64,000 nucleotides of DNA from Annona cherimola (lineage: Eukaryota > Streptophyta > Magnoliopsida > Magnoliales > Annonaceae). The stretch lies in NCBI GenBank assembly GCA_030490835.1, contig CM059973.1, positions 49,418,008-49,482,007 of the forward strand. The letters are read 5' to 3'. Of this stretch, positions 21,935 to 37,095 are shown piece by piece (the first letter of the stretch is position 1; each line of letters opens with the position of its first letter). Under the pieces are notes generated by a model that did no database searches, was not told the origin of the DNA, and saw only the letters and a list, made by a program, of their open reading frames with translations. The translations under genes were made by a program, and so were the position numbers.

Positions 21935-22600
21935 ATACATTTTTTATAAAATACTTATTTATGTAGTAATGATACTTTATACAGTTTAGATATTGAAAAT
22001 ACTACTTTAAAATTTATATTTAATATCAAACTATTTTATTAAATTGATTTTATATATTTTTAGGTGAGACCCATGTATAATGACACTAGGAAAAAGAAAT
22101 ATTTCAAGGACAATATAAATGATTATAAATATAATGAATGAAGTAGATTTTCTATTAATCATCAATGGTATAAAAATGGAATTCTCCTTTTTAAATATCT
22201 TAATCATTTATAAAAAAATACTTTGTCTATTATATTTAGTTAAGAGACCAAGTACTTAAAAATAATGCATGTATTAGAAATTTTAACAGTTGTACATTTG
22301 CTCTCAAAATATGCCTTTTTTTTTATAAAGTACAAGTTTCTAATGGAAATTATTTTTATTATAATGATAAAACAAACTATGTTAAACATGATACATGATT
22401 TAGATTAAAAATGTATTTCGAAACTAAAAAACATGTGTAAGCATAGAACCTCCATGATTCCGATAAGTATTAACTCATTTCACTAGATGTATTTTGTATT
22501 ATTTATGATTATATTTTAATAGATGTTGTCATGTTGATATTATACTATAAGACAATTATATTTATTTTTTCTTTTATATTTATGTTTATATTATTTACTT
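21935..22600. repeat. R3 copy and R4 copy, side by side
   Basis: About 21935-22195 matches R3 at 3643-3955 (TTTAGATATTGAAAATACTAC and neighbours). About 22370-22600 matches R4 at 16243-16475 (AAACATGTGTAAGCATAGAACC and neighbours). Both are short, non-coding and AT-rich. Confidence 0.45.
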
Positions 22601-22639
22601 TTACATTTGTTAATTTTCTTTCTTTATCTTTTTAAAAAT

Positions 22640-23700
22640 AATTAAATTTCTTTAGATATTGATAAGGTTGGATAGTAACTAATCCATTGATCGACTAGGA
22701 AAAGGCCTAACACAATCTTTTCCGAAGAAAGAGGGGTTCGACGAAGCCTACCCTTACCTACTGAGTCACATACAAAGGTTTTAGAAGAAATGACAAGGCC
22801 TCGAAGTGAGACATGATGCCACTCAACCCCATCCTCATAGTGAAAATTTTTGATGTCCAGGGCGTTGACTTTATGAGGTCTTTCCCACCTTCTTATGGGC
22901 ACGAGTATATTTTAGTAGCAGTGGACTATGTTTCGAAATGGATTAAAGCTATGGCGACTCCAACAAATGATCACAAGGTTGTTATCAAATTTGTATAGAA
23001 GAACATCTTCTCTAGATTCGAGTTCTCACAAGCTATTATTAGTGATGGACGTACGCACTTTACCAATCATTGATTCAACACCCTACTGAGGAAGTATGAC
23101 ATCACGCACAAAGTAGTAGTACCTTATCATCCTCAAACTAGTGAGCAAGTAGAAGTTTCTAATCAGGAGATCAAGAATATTTTAGAAAAGATTGTTAGGC
23201 CTGATTGCAAAGATTGGACTGAAAGGTTAGATGATGTACTGTGGGCATAAAAATATATATAAGACTCCCATTGACATGTCTCCTTTTAGATTAGTATAAG
23301 GAAAAGCATGCCATCTCCTAGTTGAGTTGGGACACAGAGCATTTTGGGTAATAAAGAAATTCAATCTTGAGCTTACATTGCGAAAGCACATATAAAATTG
23401 CAATTAAATGAGTTAGAGGAGTTGTGCAATGAGGCATATGAAAATTCCAAAATTTACTTGGCAAAGATGGAGGCTTTTTATGATAAGCATATCTCACAAA
23501 ATGTTTTTGAGCCTGAATCAAAAAGTTTAGTTATTCGATTCCAAGCTACGACCTTTTTTTGGAAAGTTACAATCAAAGTAGGATTGGCCATTCATCGTGG
23601 CCGAAGTTTTTCCCCACGTTGCTATGAGGATTTGTGGCCCATAGAATGGTAACATTTTCAAAGTGAATGGTCAATAAATCAAACCATGTATTGAAGGAAT
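22640..23700 (+). pseudogene. Ty3/gypsy integrase remnant, Athila/Tat type
   Basis: The best stretch (22813-22998) encodes [19 protein letters not shown] followed by [20 protein letters not shown], the start of the integrase core with the first catalytic Asp in GVDFM. After stops and shifts come AIISDGRTHF (second Asp), [18 protein letters not shown] (the catalytic Glu region) and, at 23398-23560, LQLNELEELCNEAYENSKIY with FYDKHI, the C-terminal integrase segment typical of Athila-like elements. At least four in-frame stops or frameshifts are present. RT and gag are absent. Confidence 0.75.
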
Positions 23701-25430
23701 TTTTGAAGATAGGGTCATTGATAAAGTTGGATTAATTGATCTAAAGCAATGAATAGTAATATTGAGTATGGCTGAAGATTGTAAACTTAGTACTTCTTGG
23801 GACATAACCTAATATTTTCTGCATCTTCACTGCAGGTTTTTCTTTCCCTTGTTATTTGTTTTTAGTTTGGGAGGGAGGATCAAGGGAAGGTTTTGTTAGT
23901 TTTTTTTTTTTTTGCAAAAAAATGAAAAACAAAAAACAAAACAAAAAAGAGAAAAAGAAAATAGAAAAAATAAAAAAGGAAAAAAGAGAGCTGGAAAGAA
24001 ATTTTACCATTGATTTATAAGGGAGTAGTAATGTTTAAGTTGGGTGTATAATAACTGCATATTTTTATTATTTCTCACTTGTTCAAACATGACATTTGCA
24101 TTTGATATATAGGTTTTTATGGATCACTCTTTGAAAATCATGTATAGATATATTTTTTTATTGAAGCATGCATTGCTCAGGTAAAATTGTAAATTTATTT
24201 GAGAAGTTCGAAATTGGAAAAAGGTCTGAATGTTTAGGTCCTTCCGTGGACTACCAAAGTACTGAATATATGCATCATCTTCTTCTCCAAAAAGAGGGCC
24301 ATCCATTGTTGCCACAAGGAAGAAGCACCCACCACCGTGAGGAATCAAATTGGACTGAAAGGAAGAAGCTCCAACAAGCAAGACGTCTGCACCTGCCATC
24401 CTCTTCATCCCGGGTGACATATCAGTTGGAAAATCTCCAAGGATGGTAACTAGTTTTTATTTTCAGATTTGGTCATATGGGTCGGTAATTTACGAATCAA
24501 ATCCAGTGGATATACAAGTGGTGCTACATGTCAACCAATGAAAAATTCAAATAACACAAGATAAAAGATTGTGGTCACTCTATCAAGCATTAAAACTGGA
24601 GATTTAAGGCCTACCAATCTATTTCTCCAATTGCAAAGGGGCAATCCACCATCACCATCATATCTAAGTCAATTAATATACATGGTCCAAATTTTCTTGA
24701 AGCTATCATGTGCCATTCATCTGTTTCAACATCAGTGGTCTAGAATTTTTTCTTACAACAAAACTCCGTCTACGTAGCTATCCGCCTGCACTACATTGAC
24801 AAGAAATTTTGAAGACAAGTTGCTTTCTAATTGCGCAATTCATTAAGTGCATAGTAAACAGTGCTAGCAAGTTCATAGGGACAATGCAAAGTAATCTAGA
24901 CCATTAGAGAATGTGCAAAACCTATTGTGGCTGTTTAAGCTAAGCAGTTTGTGCGTAAATCCAAAATCCCACGGAGATGATATGCAATCCAAATTGTGTA
25001 AGCAATATGCCCCATTGTCTCCTATGGTTGTCCACCTTATAAAAAGTGGGCTGGGCAAGGCTCTAGAGACATCCAATTTTCTTTCTAGCTTTCAATTTCT
25101 ACAACTGGTCCGGAGAAACCTTAGAGCAGAAGAGATCTTCATCTTGCAACCATCTAGATTTATTCTCTTTTGCTTTATTAATTTTAAATTTTTATTTTTG
25201 TTTGGATTTTATTTATAGTTATTTTTGTTCACTTTAATTTGCAGTTGTAATTTTATTTTTTCATTTAGTTTAATAATTTTTTTTAAAATAATTCAAACTT
25301 CTGTTGTCTCTCCGTGGATTCAACCCGTCTCATTGTTATCTACATTATAATTAGTTGTTAGTTTTAATATGATTCAGTATAAATTGAGATTTTTTATCAT
25401 GAGTTTCTAACAACACATTTGCGGTTGTAC
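23701..25430 (+). mobile_element. Non-coding 3' region of the Athila/Tat-type element
   Basis: It follows the integrase remnant in the same orientation and has features common to these elements: a T-rich then purine-rich stretch around TTTTTAGTTTGGGAGGGAGG (about 23858-23880), and CTCTCCGTGGATTCAACCC (about 25308) near the end. The short open frames here have no recognisable content. I found no LTR boundary. Confidence 0.4.
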
Positions 25431-26900
25431 ACCAGAGACTAAAGGGTGATTAGCTTACCCCACACTTGAGATTGATGGGAAATAAATGACATGTTGGCGA
25501 AACATATATTAATGCTATTTTGAGACATGAGCATACTTGCCTTCAAGTTGAAGCATGCCAACTCGCATTAATGAAGATGTGACATCTTCACAAATAAGGA
25601 TTACAAAGCCATCTCAAGATGATCATGAAGTAGGGCAGTCTCCTAGTTGACTAACTATAGGTGAGTATGTTAATTAAAGAAGATTTCCAAGGAATGCTCA
25701 TAGGATATCCCATTTAACATAGAGCAAACCACATCAGTGTTGAACCTTGAATAAATATCAATGAACAATCATAGAAGAAGGGAAAGCTTGCTTCCACCTA
25801 GAAGGAGATTGAATGAGATTACACATTTTCAATCCTGTTCATCCTTCAATATATAGCCTTTCATTAGAGGAGTTCTCCCTCCACTAGGTAGACCCTCCAA
25901 ATGGGACTAACTAATTTTGGATTAAGCAAAATATATACTGTAACTACCAAAAATCCAAAAGTGTGACTTTTGGGGCCTTTTGACTGCTTCTTTAATTTTT
26001 AGGTTGATCTTGTTATTGGATCAACTCTTTCCCATGTAAATTCTAAGTGATAAAACCTGATTAGCCCCATTACTTTATGATTTAGACCTCGGTTTGTCTT
26101 GGACTAACTTTCAACCAATTTGAGATCTATCATTTGGCACAATCTGTGAGAAATAATTTCTCAAGCAATCTCTCCATCATTATAAGCAACTTCAATTGCT
26201 CAACATCTGTTGATTAGATCAAGTGAAACTTATATTGGCATAGGATTGAATGATGATGAAGAAGCCGCATAATATGACCTTACTAATTAGATCCAGCCAT
26301 TTTGCTAGACTGGGGATTGGATAATTGCACCCTAAGTTGTGGTATAGGTCTTTGACCTGCACAAGTCACTAAGTATGTGTTTAGCTGATAAAATAGTCCC
26401 TTAAAGTATGGTCTCTAGTTTTATGGACTAGGCTAAAATTGTTTAGGTTGAACCTATGAGATGAGGATATTTAGTTAAGCTATAAACTCTCATTAATAAC
26501 CTAAAAAATTTAGCATTAGATGATAACAAGGCTTGCCATATTGGTAGAAAGACAAGACATTAATAGAAAGGGACCCTATGGTAATAAGCAAGATCTAGAG
26601 TAACCATGCATCACTCATTGACATACTAATCACTTATGTTCGAAACAAGCATGGGTAAATGGCCAAGTTCTCGCAAGATATAGCAACTCAATGTGCAAGA
26701 AAGCCTTCTAAGCTTAACAAAAGAGAACTTAGCCATAAAGAAGTTAGATGAAAGAAATAGTTGCTATTCATTCATTATCAAAGAATACAACTTTATAGAT
26801 TCAAAATACAAAAGTTGAACTTTCAACATTACAAAAGATGAAAGGAAGAAGAGAAACTAGAAAGGGGACTTAGAAGGGATCCCTTGATCAAGGCAAAGGA
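25431..26900. other. Unassigned, probably transposon-derived DNA
   Basis: No open frame over 100 codons and no recognisable motif. TGTAACTACCAAAAATCC at about 25940 looks like an LTR start, but no matching end was found. Confidence 0.3.
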
Positions 26901-29248
26901 AGGTGAAGAGACAACGAATCTTTAAAATAAATAGAGGCTCACACTAGCATGGTTGGAGTCTACAGTTGTGAGAAACTCCAAATGAGGAGAATGGGAAGCG
27001 GGCACATAAGGAATTATTTTGCTCTTATATAGGGCTTGACATGGGGACTTCATATGCATGATATTATGGGATGATTTGCAATCATCCTTGTCAGATCCAT
27101 CATATGGTGTCATGCACATCCCTGATTGGCCGAGTGCATAGTGAGGTTTGACGTTAGTGGCTTATGATGGTTGAGCCAACTCCATCTTCCATAATCATCA
27201 ATATCATATTTAATTCTGGTAGGTTTAATCTTGCTCGAGGGTTGCAAAATTAATTACCTTTCTTCAATTGAAAGCTTTGTTGACATCATCATGATATCAT
27301 GATGTTAGTTAAAACTTGCCATAAACAAAAGGCTCGGATTTGGTAGTGCGAAGTTATACTCAAAGGTGTTCTTTTAGATTTGACATAATCAATTGTAATC
27401 ATCTTTTAAAAGGGTTTTTTCAATTTAGCTTATGTTGTCTCAGTGTTAGCAAACTCTTTTGGCAAGGGATTGACTTTTGACTTAACCCTTATCATTTGTC
27501 TACTTAAAGACATGGCCATCCAGAATAACTGTCTCTACATTCATGAGTATAAAATTATCTTTTAATGATCTCTTTCTCGTTTATGCTTTAACGCACTTCT
27601 CATTCATGCATTATTAGGGTTGATTTCATTAGAAATTAGTTTGGGTTGGCCCTAAACATTTTGGCTCCATTTGTCTCCCATCATCTTCATTTCTTCTAAG
27701 AACTAATTTAGTCTTTAGAGGAATTGAGGCTTGCTATTGTATTGTTAATTATATGAATCACAACGTCTTTGCTTTCTTCATTTAACAAGTGAGTCGATGC
27801 ACATTTAATATGTGTCCTTTTGTTATTGATCGTCATGGACTCTAAGTGCACAAGAGACTCAATGAACTTTTATGATTTTTTCTTCATTTCTTGGAAGATG
27901 CTTCATACTTTGAGAAAAGAGCCAACTCATGTATCAAGGGAACATTTTTATTTAATACTTCCCCTTTATTAGGCATCTTTTGCCTAGTGAGCTCTTTAAG
28001 TCCTACCCTCATTTAATGTTATGAGGGATGTTTTCACCTATAAAAGCTCCTTTCGCGGGTTCTTAGCCAATGCACAAAGCACAACTAAAGTTTCTCCCCA
28101 TGGTCCTTCACCTCACAAACTCTTGCTATTATGCCTTTTATAACTCTGAGATGTAATGACGTTCATCCTGGTGGGGTGATGTGGCTTCTTTGTCATTGAG
28201 CATGCAAGAAGCAATTATTTCTCCAAAGTAGGGAAAGTATAACCATTAAATGAGTTTGTGGCTAACAGCACTTGATCGCTGCAAGGATTATTTTGAAGAG
28301 CAATTGTCACTCCAAACCTATAGTAGAGCCTGAATCTGTGGTGCAAATTAAGGGGATCTCATTATAGTATGCTAAATCTTCTTAAGCATTCTTGTCTTTA
28401 TAGTAACTTATTATAACTAACGAGCCAATTTTGTTGCTTGCCTTTACAATGTTGCTCATACATGCGCCTCCATCTGTAGACCAGAGATTTTTCTTTTTTG
28501 TTTAAGTTCTTTCTCTTTTGTTTTCCTTTTTCTTCCCCTTCGTTACTTGTCAGGGTATTCCACCTTACTTTATTCTTTTCATCTTTGGTTGTAATATGGG
28601 AAGTCAAACAATCATGTCCTTCATAATCATGAGATTGTATTTAGCTCTTTCATAATGAAACTAATATGTTCTTCTTAGTTTTAAATACTGTCATTTTATG
28701 TATTCGAATGTTAACCCTCGATTGCTTTTATGTGATCAGAATCAATCCTTCATTATCAAATTATTTTAATGCTCTACGAGAGGAAATGGTTAGGCTTCAC
28801 TTGGCCTTAATCGAGAGGTTAGTAGGCTTGGGAGCAATAACATTGTTATTATGCCAAATTTCCCTTTTGATATTTTGCTTAAAAGGCATATGATGTACTT
28901 AATTTTATGGCACTTGTGATGATTACATTTTATTTTTGATTTAGTGGTTTGCCAAGAGTGGTTGTTAGTTTGACTAGAGGTTAGGATTCTCAACCTTGTG
29001 GAGTCCGTGGCCTATTTTGATGCCATTGAGCTTTTAGAGGACGACAACATTTTGTCTCTTTACCAAGCATGATCACTCGACCCTAAGCTTGGCCGTGTAG
29101 TTGGGACTCACTTTGTCAGTTCCCTTAGTTTTAGCCATGTAGGAAAAATATTTTTCCAAGAAGCAAGACCAAGTTTTTAATGATGTATTATTCTTTTTTG
29201 TTTAGTATATTATAGATATTTTTTGAAAGAAATAAATGAGGGACTATA

Positions 29249-32200
29249 TGTGATACTCAGACCCAAGTAGGTCTATAAATATGACATATGTGTTATTTAA
29301 ATAAATTATGGATGATTTATGACTTTTTTGATTTAATGGTATTTTACAATTAGGGTTTGCAATTAAGGATGGCGATTAAGACTAATCGCCATAGCCCAAA
29401 GTGAGTCAAGATGACTAAAGGGACTTAATGAGGATTAGAATATGCTAATGTGACATGAATATTTATTTTAATTTCCATGATTTAATTAATGAAGATTAAA
29501 ATGGGAATTATGGAATTATGTTGGAAATCGTAAAAAATTCATAACTTGACGCCTATAAGGCGAAATGAGATGAAATTTAAAAGGTAAGCTCATGATTTTG
29601 GGCTCAACCTTATGTGAGGATTGGATTAAGGAAAATGTGATAAGATTAAGGTGATAATTATTTATTTTTAATCTCACACTCTAAGGTTATTTTCAAAGGC
29701 TCATAACTTGACGTAGAAACATTGGTTTGAGATGAAATTTGAAACGATTGAATAAAATTATGAAATCTATGGTATGAGTGGATTGGATTAAGCTAATTAC
29801 CATGGAAAAGTACTTAATCAAAAAAAGTTCCTAGCTTGGTTTAAGATAATTACCCATTTTATTGGGGTAATATTGTGCCACCACATCAAGGGATAAGATA
29901 ACCATGAATTACCCTCCAAATGATGTGTCAAAATGGGCCGCACAAGATGGAAAAAAATCAGCAATATATAAAGGGCGGGAGCATCACATGGGACGACCAT
30001 TTGGGGGTGAGAATTCAAAGGAGAAAAATCTCCAAAGGGGCAGAAGCCTTGAGCACGACCAAGGGGGAGGAAAAGGAAGAAAAAGAAGAAGAAAAAGAGA
30101 GGAAAAGAAGGAAGAAAAGAGGAGAAACCAATTTAGGAAAACTTGGATTTAAAGTTTCCTAGAATTAAGTAAGTATGGATTAAGTTTTGGATTCTTGAAA
30201 CCTAAGTTTCTTCTCTCAAATCATGAGCCATGAATATGGTTCATAAATAAATCTTAAAAGATGAGTTAAGATGCCTTGATAAGGGTATTGAATGATTTTT
30301 GAAAGATTTAAATGAGATCAAGAGTTCAAGAGAGTGAAAAGGGAAGTTAGGGTTGAATTTTGAGAAGAAATCTAACTTAGAATTTCTCAAAATCCTAAAC
30401 CAAGTTGCTGTATTATTAAAGCATGATGATTTGGATGTAATTCATGTTATTTTGGATTACATATGTTGATTTGAGCATTTGTTAATGATTTTAGCAAAAA
30501 TGGAACTTGGGGTTTCAAGGAATGCCGATTTTTCCGTTTTTGAGTTAAAAATGATACAAAGAAGTACGTAAATGGTTTACAGACGAATTGTAGGGTAAAT
30601 TACCCTAAATAAAGGACCCTTTGGATGGCCTAAGTGCGCTGGATGAGTTTTTCCTAAATCTGATTTTTAGGGTATGTGTATGGAACGTTCAAATGGGGGC
30701 CAAAACAGGTACTTTACATGTGATTTTTGTTGCTGTTTGTAAACAAATGATTTATGGATGTTATGGAGGGTGAATTACCCTAGGATTAAGGTACTTTGAG
30801 TGTCCAAAAGGTCTTGAGAAGATTTTCCATAAAATTGATTTTTAAGGACTTATGTTTGGACACGTCAAAATGGGTCAAAATGGATACCCTACATGCTTAG
30901 GATGACGCTGTTTTGGAAGCAACTAAATTATGAATTTTAAATATGTGATAATAACCTAAATTTGGATTAATAAAAACATGTTCAGCTGCTGGAAATTATG
31001 ACTTAAAAATCTGTTATGATTTAAGTCTTGAAAGAGGCGTTGAAAGGATGAAAAACGGGTCCTAACATGGCTGTTTTGGAACCCTATGATGAATGGATTG
31101 AAAATATGAAATTAGACCTTAAATTAAATGTTAATTAAGGGGTTTAATCATGCTGAATAAGGACACAAGTTTCTGACTTGAGAAATTTTAAGAAACACCT
31201 AAGTTATGTGTTATAAGATGGGTGTATGTGGAAGGCTAAGTATGGATAAGTGGTAAATGGTTTATATGAACTGCTAAAATGAAATATGTGATGAAATGCA
31301 TGTTTAAGTTTCTGTATGGATTATTATTGAATTATCACAAATTTTGATATTAAGTTATGAGGTTTAAAACGTCACTTATATGCTTAGAATGAGCATTGAC
31401 GTAGGAAAAATAAAAAATGAATGAAAAATGATAAATGGAAGGTAATGAACCTTCGTATGATGATTTATGGATGGGTGTTATGTATATGAATGAATACCCT
31501 ATTTATGGGTTTAGAACATGTTATGGAATAGATGGTATGATGCACAAGTGAGTGAGATGTATGTATACCCGACTTGGAATTCAAGCGGATTATGTATGTT
31601 AATGGATTATGGGTCGGAAAACTAAGCAAGAAAATAAAAATGTTATGAATGCAATGCCATTCTTATATGTATAGGCAAAGGCAAAGAGATAAGCAATACG
31701 GAAAGCTAATGCGAAACAGGTAAGCAAGCAATTTTATAAATGTTTTTTGTTTTATCAAAATATGATAAAATGACTGCAAATGATGTTCTAAATGTGTTGA
31801 ACCATTTTGCAATTGATTGATGAATTATTTCCAAGTTATTTAAGGATGACCATTCCTTTACTTCAATATGTGTTGAAATGTTATTCCAATGATGATAAAT
31901 GAATTGCTTACTGTTTCACAATTATATATGATAAATGATGAAACATGGATTTAAACGATGTTTAAAAGGGGATGGTGCAAAGAATTCTCTACATGAGAAT
32001 GACAAGTTGCCATGTGTAAGAGGTATATAATGCCAGGGTAATGAAAGTCATGCATGGAATGGAAATCAAGTAGGCTAGTCAAGGCAGAAAGCAGGACAGG
32101 AAGTCCACTCTTGATGTTGCCAAGTTGGAAAGTCCGGCGCTAAGGATGGAAAGGATCATGTTATGAAAGTATGTTCCCCGAGCTAGCGTACCCTCACATG

Positions 32201-32928
32201 AAGGATTATGTCATGAATGGAAATGATGCATTTGCACATCCAATGTTTATGAAATGCCCAAAAATTGGGATTAAACTGGTTTACATGACTGGTTTAGGAA
32301 TGATTTATGAATGGTTTATGAAAAGGTTTCTGTTCCGTAGGTAGTTGATCACTTGCTAAGTGTCTTCTACCAAATGGAGAGAAATGCTTTTAAACAATGT
32401 TTCTTTTAAAGTGAATTGCCTAAAAATCCTATAACCTGCTTATTAAGCTTTGACTCACGTTTTGTTTTCCAAACCCAAAGACAGGTGAAAAGAAGGAGGC
32501 AAGGAGCACAGGTGGAGATTCAAGGATGAATGGATTTCTATGAGTTACTTGTGTATGAACATATGGGTTGAATGGTTGTATGAATGATGACATTAAATAG
32601 TTGTTTAATGTTGTATAAGAATTATGTTATGGTTTTGTGGCTATAGAAGGCAAAAAAATTTTATGGTCAAATGATAAGGTATGAATTAGCATGATGTGAC
32701 TAAGTATGAGTTTTATAATATCATATGCGCATCCAAAATTGGTTAAATGACCTAAAAAGGCATTTGATAGAAATTGATATAAATAGAATGATGTAAACTC
32801 CTAAGGAGTTAGGATTAAGTGGATAAATATCCAATAAGCCCACAGTGTGACAGGGCAACAATCCTGATCATGTTTACCAATTGATAGATCATGGAGTAAG
32901 GTTGTGACGCTTGGGCTGGGGCGCCACA
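29249..32928 (+). mobile_element. 3.68-kb solo LTR, TSD CTATA
   Basis: It starts TGTGATACTCAGACCC and ends GGGGCGCCACA. CTATA is on both sides (29244-29248 and 32929-32933). It shares TTTAAGGATGACCATTCC (about 31840) and the block GGGCAACAATCCTGATCATG (about 80 bp before the end) with the other long LTRs. Unit 2 of the surrounding array, at about 39904, shows the same host sequence without the insertion. It has no internal region or protein. Confidence 0.93.
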
Positions 32929-32992
32929 CTATAAGTTTTGGTAGTACTTAGTTGAATGTTTTATCTACTTTTTATGGCTCTTGTATCCTTAA
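32929..32992. other. 64-bp strip of host array between two opposed solo LTRs
   Basis: It matches 39906-39970 in unit 2 of the array (AGTTTTGGTAGTACTTAG against AGTTTGATGATACTTATC, then CTACTT, ATGGCTCTTGT). The first five bases are the right TSD of the left LTR and the last five the left TSD of the right LTR. Confidence 0.85.
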
Positions 32993-35900
32993 TGTTGCGC
33001 CCCAGCTTGAGCGTCACATCCTTACCTCAGAATCTATCGATTGGTAAATGTGAATCAGGATTTTTGCCCTGATCATGGGCGGGTTCTTGTTGGATATTTA
33101 TCCACTTAATCTTAACTCCTTTGGATTTTATATCATGTCATACATTCAATTTCCAGCAAATGCCATTTTAGGCGATTATCTCATTTGAGAATTTCACATC
33201 TCATATCATAATCTTCATACTTAATCATATCATGATATTTCATGCCTTAGCACTTACCCATAAAAATTTTTCGGCAATCCATAGGCATAAAACATAACAT
33301 AATCCTTCTACAACATTGAATAACAATTTAATTGTTAACATTCATGTAATCATTCAACCCTTAGGTTCATATTCAGGTACTCATGAAAATTCGTTCATCT
33401 TTGAATCTCCACCTGTGCTCCTTGCCTCCATCCTTTCACCTGTCTTTGCGTTTGGAAAACAAAACGTGAGTTGAAATTCAACTCAATAAGCAAGTTGTAT
33501 ATTTTTCAGGCAAATCATTTTGAAAGAAACATTCTTTAAAAACATTTCCCTCCATTCAGTAGAGACACTTAGTAAGTGATCAACTACCTGCGGAGCAGAA
33601 ACTTTTTCATAAACCTTTCATAAACCATTCATGAAAACCATTCATGAAAACCATTCACGTAAACCATTCGTAAATTCCAGTTTTTGGGCATTTCATAAAC
33701 ATTGGATGTGCGAATGCATCATTTTCATTCATGACATTATCCTTTATGTGATGGTACGCTAGCTCGGGAAACCCTCTTTCATGACATGATCCTTTCCATC
33801 CTTGGCGCCGGACCTTCTAACTTGGCAACGTCAAGGGGGACTTCTTGTCCACTTATTACCTCGACTAGCGTACTTGAATTCCATTCCATGCATGACCTTT
33901 GGTCACCCCGACATTATATACCTCTTACACATGACATCTTGTCATTCTCATGTAGAGAATTCTTTGCACCATCCTTTGAAACATCGTTTCAATGAAACAT
34001 CATTTAAATCCATGCTTCATCACTTTTCATAAATATTTGCGAAATATTAAGCAAATCACTTGTCATAATTGAAATAACATTTCAATACACATTGAAATAA
34101 AGGAATGACCATTCTTAAATGCCTTAGAAAGCATTTAAAACAAAACTCATTTAGAAAGCTGCTTGCTTACCTTTCCGTTTCGCTTATCCCTTTGCCTTTG
34201 CCTATACATATAAGAATGACATAGCATTCATATACTTTCTTTTACTTGCATTCAACTCATTTTTCCAACCCATTTTTATAACATACATAATTTCTTCAAC
34301 TTCTCAAGTCGTTATGCCCATATAGCACATACTTGTGCATTACATGGGCTATTACACATCACATTTAATCCCGTAAGTAGGGTAATCATTCAATCACTTA
34401 ATAATCATTTAATAATAATTCAATAATCATAATTTAATGGCTCATTACCTTCCATATACCATTTTTCCCTTATTTTCCAAAAATTTATACATCGGTGCTC
34501 ATTTTAAGCACACGTTGTTGCCTTAAGCCTCATTAATTAATCCCAAAATTTGAGATTAACATCACGCATCTAAACAGAAGTATATTCATGAAATTTATCA
34601 TATTTTCATACATTTTTTGCACAAAATCAATTTACATAAGTTATTTACCACTCATGCATGTTCATCCATCCATATATACCCTTTTCACAACACATCTATG
34701 ATGCATTTCATAAAATTTTCCAAGTCGCAACTTAGTCTCTAATTCAGAATGATAATCATCCTTGATTAAAACTTTATTTAGGATATTTTTATGGAATTTT
34801 AATCCATTAATCATAGGTTTCCAAAATAGCAATTTTGGAACCCGTTTTTCGTCGTTTCAATGCTCTCTTTAACAACATGGTTTAAAAAGATTTTTAATCC
34901 AAATTGTCCAGCATTAAACCATGATTTTCTTAATCCAAATTTAGGATATTAACACATATTTTAATCCTATAATTAAATGGTTTCCATACAGCAACTTACT
35001 CACCCATTTCGGGTACCGTTTTCACCCCATTTGGACATCTTTTCATAAAATTCATAAAAATTAGATTTGGGGGCTTATCTTCCCAAATCCTTTTGGGAAT
35101 CCAAATTAATCTAATCCTAGGGTATTTTACCCTACATAATTTCCATAAATCATTTAATCTCATTTCCATACCATTTTTAACATAAAAATGGAAAAATCGG
35201 GTCATATACATCACTTTGAATTCCATTCTTTCTAAAATTCATATCTGAAGCTTAAATCAACATATATATATTTCATTAAAATATGATTCATAGCCTAAAA
35301 ATGATACTAATCTAAAACAGCGACTTATCACTTGCATTTAGGATTGATCAAGTTAGGTTTTCAACTCATAGTCCATGCTAAACTCCATTTCAACCACATA
35401 AATCATTGAAATTCATATATATAACTTAATACTCATTCAATATTTGATCAAAGGGCATATTGAATCACCATTTAAGGAAACTTTATGCATCAAATTCATA
35501 TCCAAAAACTTGGAGTTTAAAACTTAAAATCAAAAGATTCAACTCATCACATACACTTACTTGATTGGTGAAATTTAAACCCTAATCAGTTGTGCTTGAT
35601 TTCTCCTCCTGTTTTCCTTTCTTTTTCCTTCCTTTTTCTTCTCCTTGCTGGCCTAACCTTGGACGTGAGCTTCTGTGGTATGGAGAGTGGGTTTTGCACT
35701 TAGAAAATTTTCTTTCCAACCCTCTCTCTCACTTGGCCGTCCACACCTTATATAGAGCTGGATTTTTCCAGCTTGTGGACCCCACTTGGAGATGGATTTC
35801 CATAGGTAATTCAATGAATTTTTACCCCTTAATGTGCTGTGTAAATTGTAGCCATGTAAAATATTTTTACCATATTTTTTTAAAACCAAAAATCTGCTCA

Positions 35901-37095
35901 AGATAAGATCAATCCAGCTGTCCACTTGCTCATGTCCACATATCTGCCCCATTTCCAGATTTTTTTCCATTTTTTTAACAACCTTAATTTAAGGGTAATT
36001 CATGCACTTAATTAGCAATTAGTTTAACCATTAATTTGGCATAAAAAATCAAAAAATATTGCAGCAGCAACACCCTTGCACGTCCATGTGTATGACCCAT
36101 GCTGTCCACCTTTTCATCATTCAATGTGCAGCTTCCATTAACGATTTTTGCAGTGATTTTTCACATGAATAATTGCACATTTATATCCCTACATGTCAGC
36201 TATTTATGTTCATAAATTATAAAATAAAAAAATAAAAAAAATCCAGTAGCAGCTAGTAGGGATGTCCATGCATTGCCACCTCTCCTATGCTCCTTTGAGC
36301 TCTCCCTTAGCCCCTTAAATGTGCACGTTAATGCATGGATAATGCATAAATTTTTATATTTTACAATAATGCACAAAATACCCAGGTTTTAAGCTGCATT
36401 GGACACCTATTTAGCCATTAAAATTTGCATTTAATCCATGTACTCCATGCCTTTAATGCATGGTATTATTGAGGTATAAAAGTCAACTGTATACACCTTT
36501 TCCAATTCAGGTATTTTTCCAAAATAATTAGCTTAATCTAAACCTTACAAAATATTAATCTTATAATTTCATTCAACAATTTCAAATTTCATCTCAATCC
36601 GATTTTCCTAGCTCAAGTTATAGCCGTTTGAAGTTAACGGTTGAAGTTGAACTATGGTCAAATAATTGCCACACTAATTTCATCAAGGATTTTCATAACC
36701 CAATAATCCCATAAAATCAAGCCCATCATCACTAACCTCCCTTTCAAATTTCACTTGAATCCGCCTTACAGGCGTTGAGTTATGAATTTTCTATGATTTT
36801 CCAACATAATTCCATAATTTCCGTTTTAATCTCCATTAATTAAATCATGGAAATTAAAATAAATATTCATGCCACATTAGCATATCCTAATCCTCATTAA
36901 ACCCTTTTTGTCACCTTGACTCATATTGGGCTTTCGCGATTAACCTTAATCACCATTCTTAAATGCAAACTCTAATTGTAAAATACCATTAAATAATAAA
37001 AATCATGAATCATCCATAATTCATTTAATTCACATATAAATCACATGTATATGTTCAATGCATATATTAAATCCTACTTAGGTTGGGGTTTCACA
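32993..37095 (-). mobile_element. 4.10-kb solo LTR, reverse orientation, TSD CTTAA
   Basis: On the plus strand it starts TGTTGCGCCCCAGC and ends GGTTGGGGTTTCACA. CTTAA flanks it at 32988-32992 and 37096-37100. It is the reverse complement of the family at 29249: GGCGCAACA end, TTTTTGCCCTGATC block at about 33061, AGGAATGACCATTCTTAAA at about 34101. Short ACCATTCATGAAA repeats lie at about 33620-33672. The open frames inside have no recognisable content. Confidence 0.92.

Noticed and set aside
29904..30162. Lys/Glu/Arg-rich frames that look like a small basic protein
   Set aside because: They translate a purine-rich GAAGAAAAAG stretch inside a solo LTR, in two frames at once.
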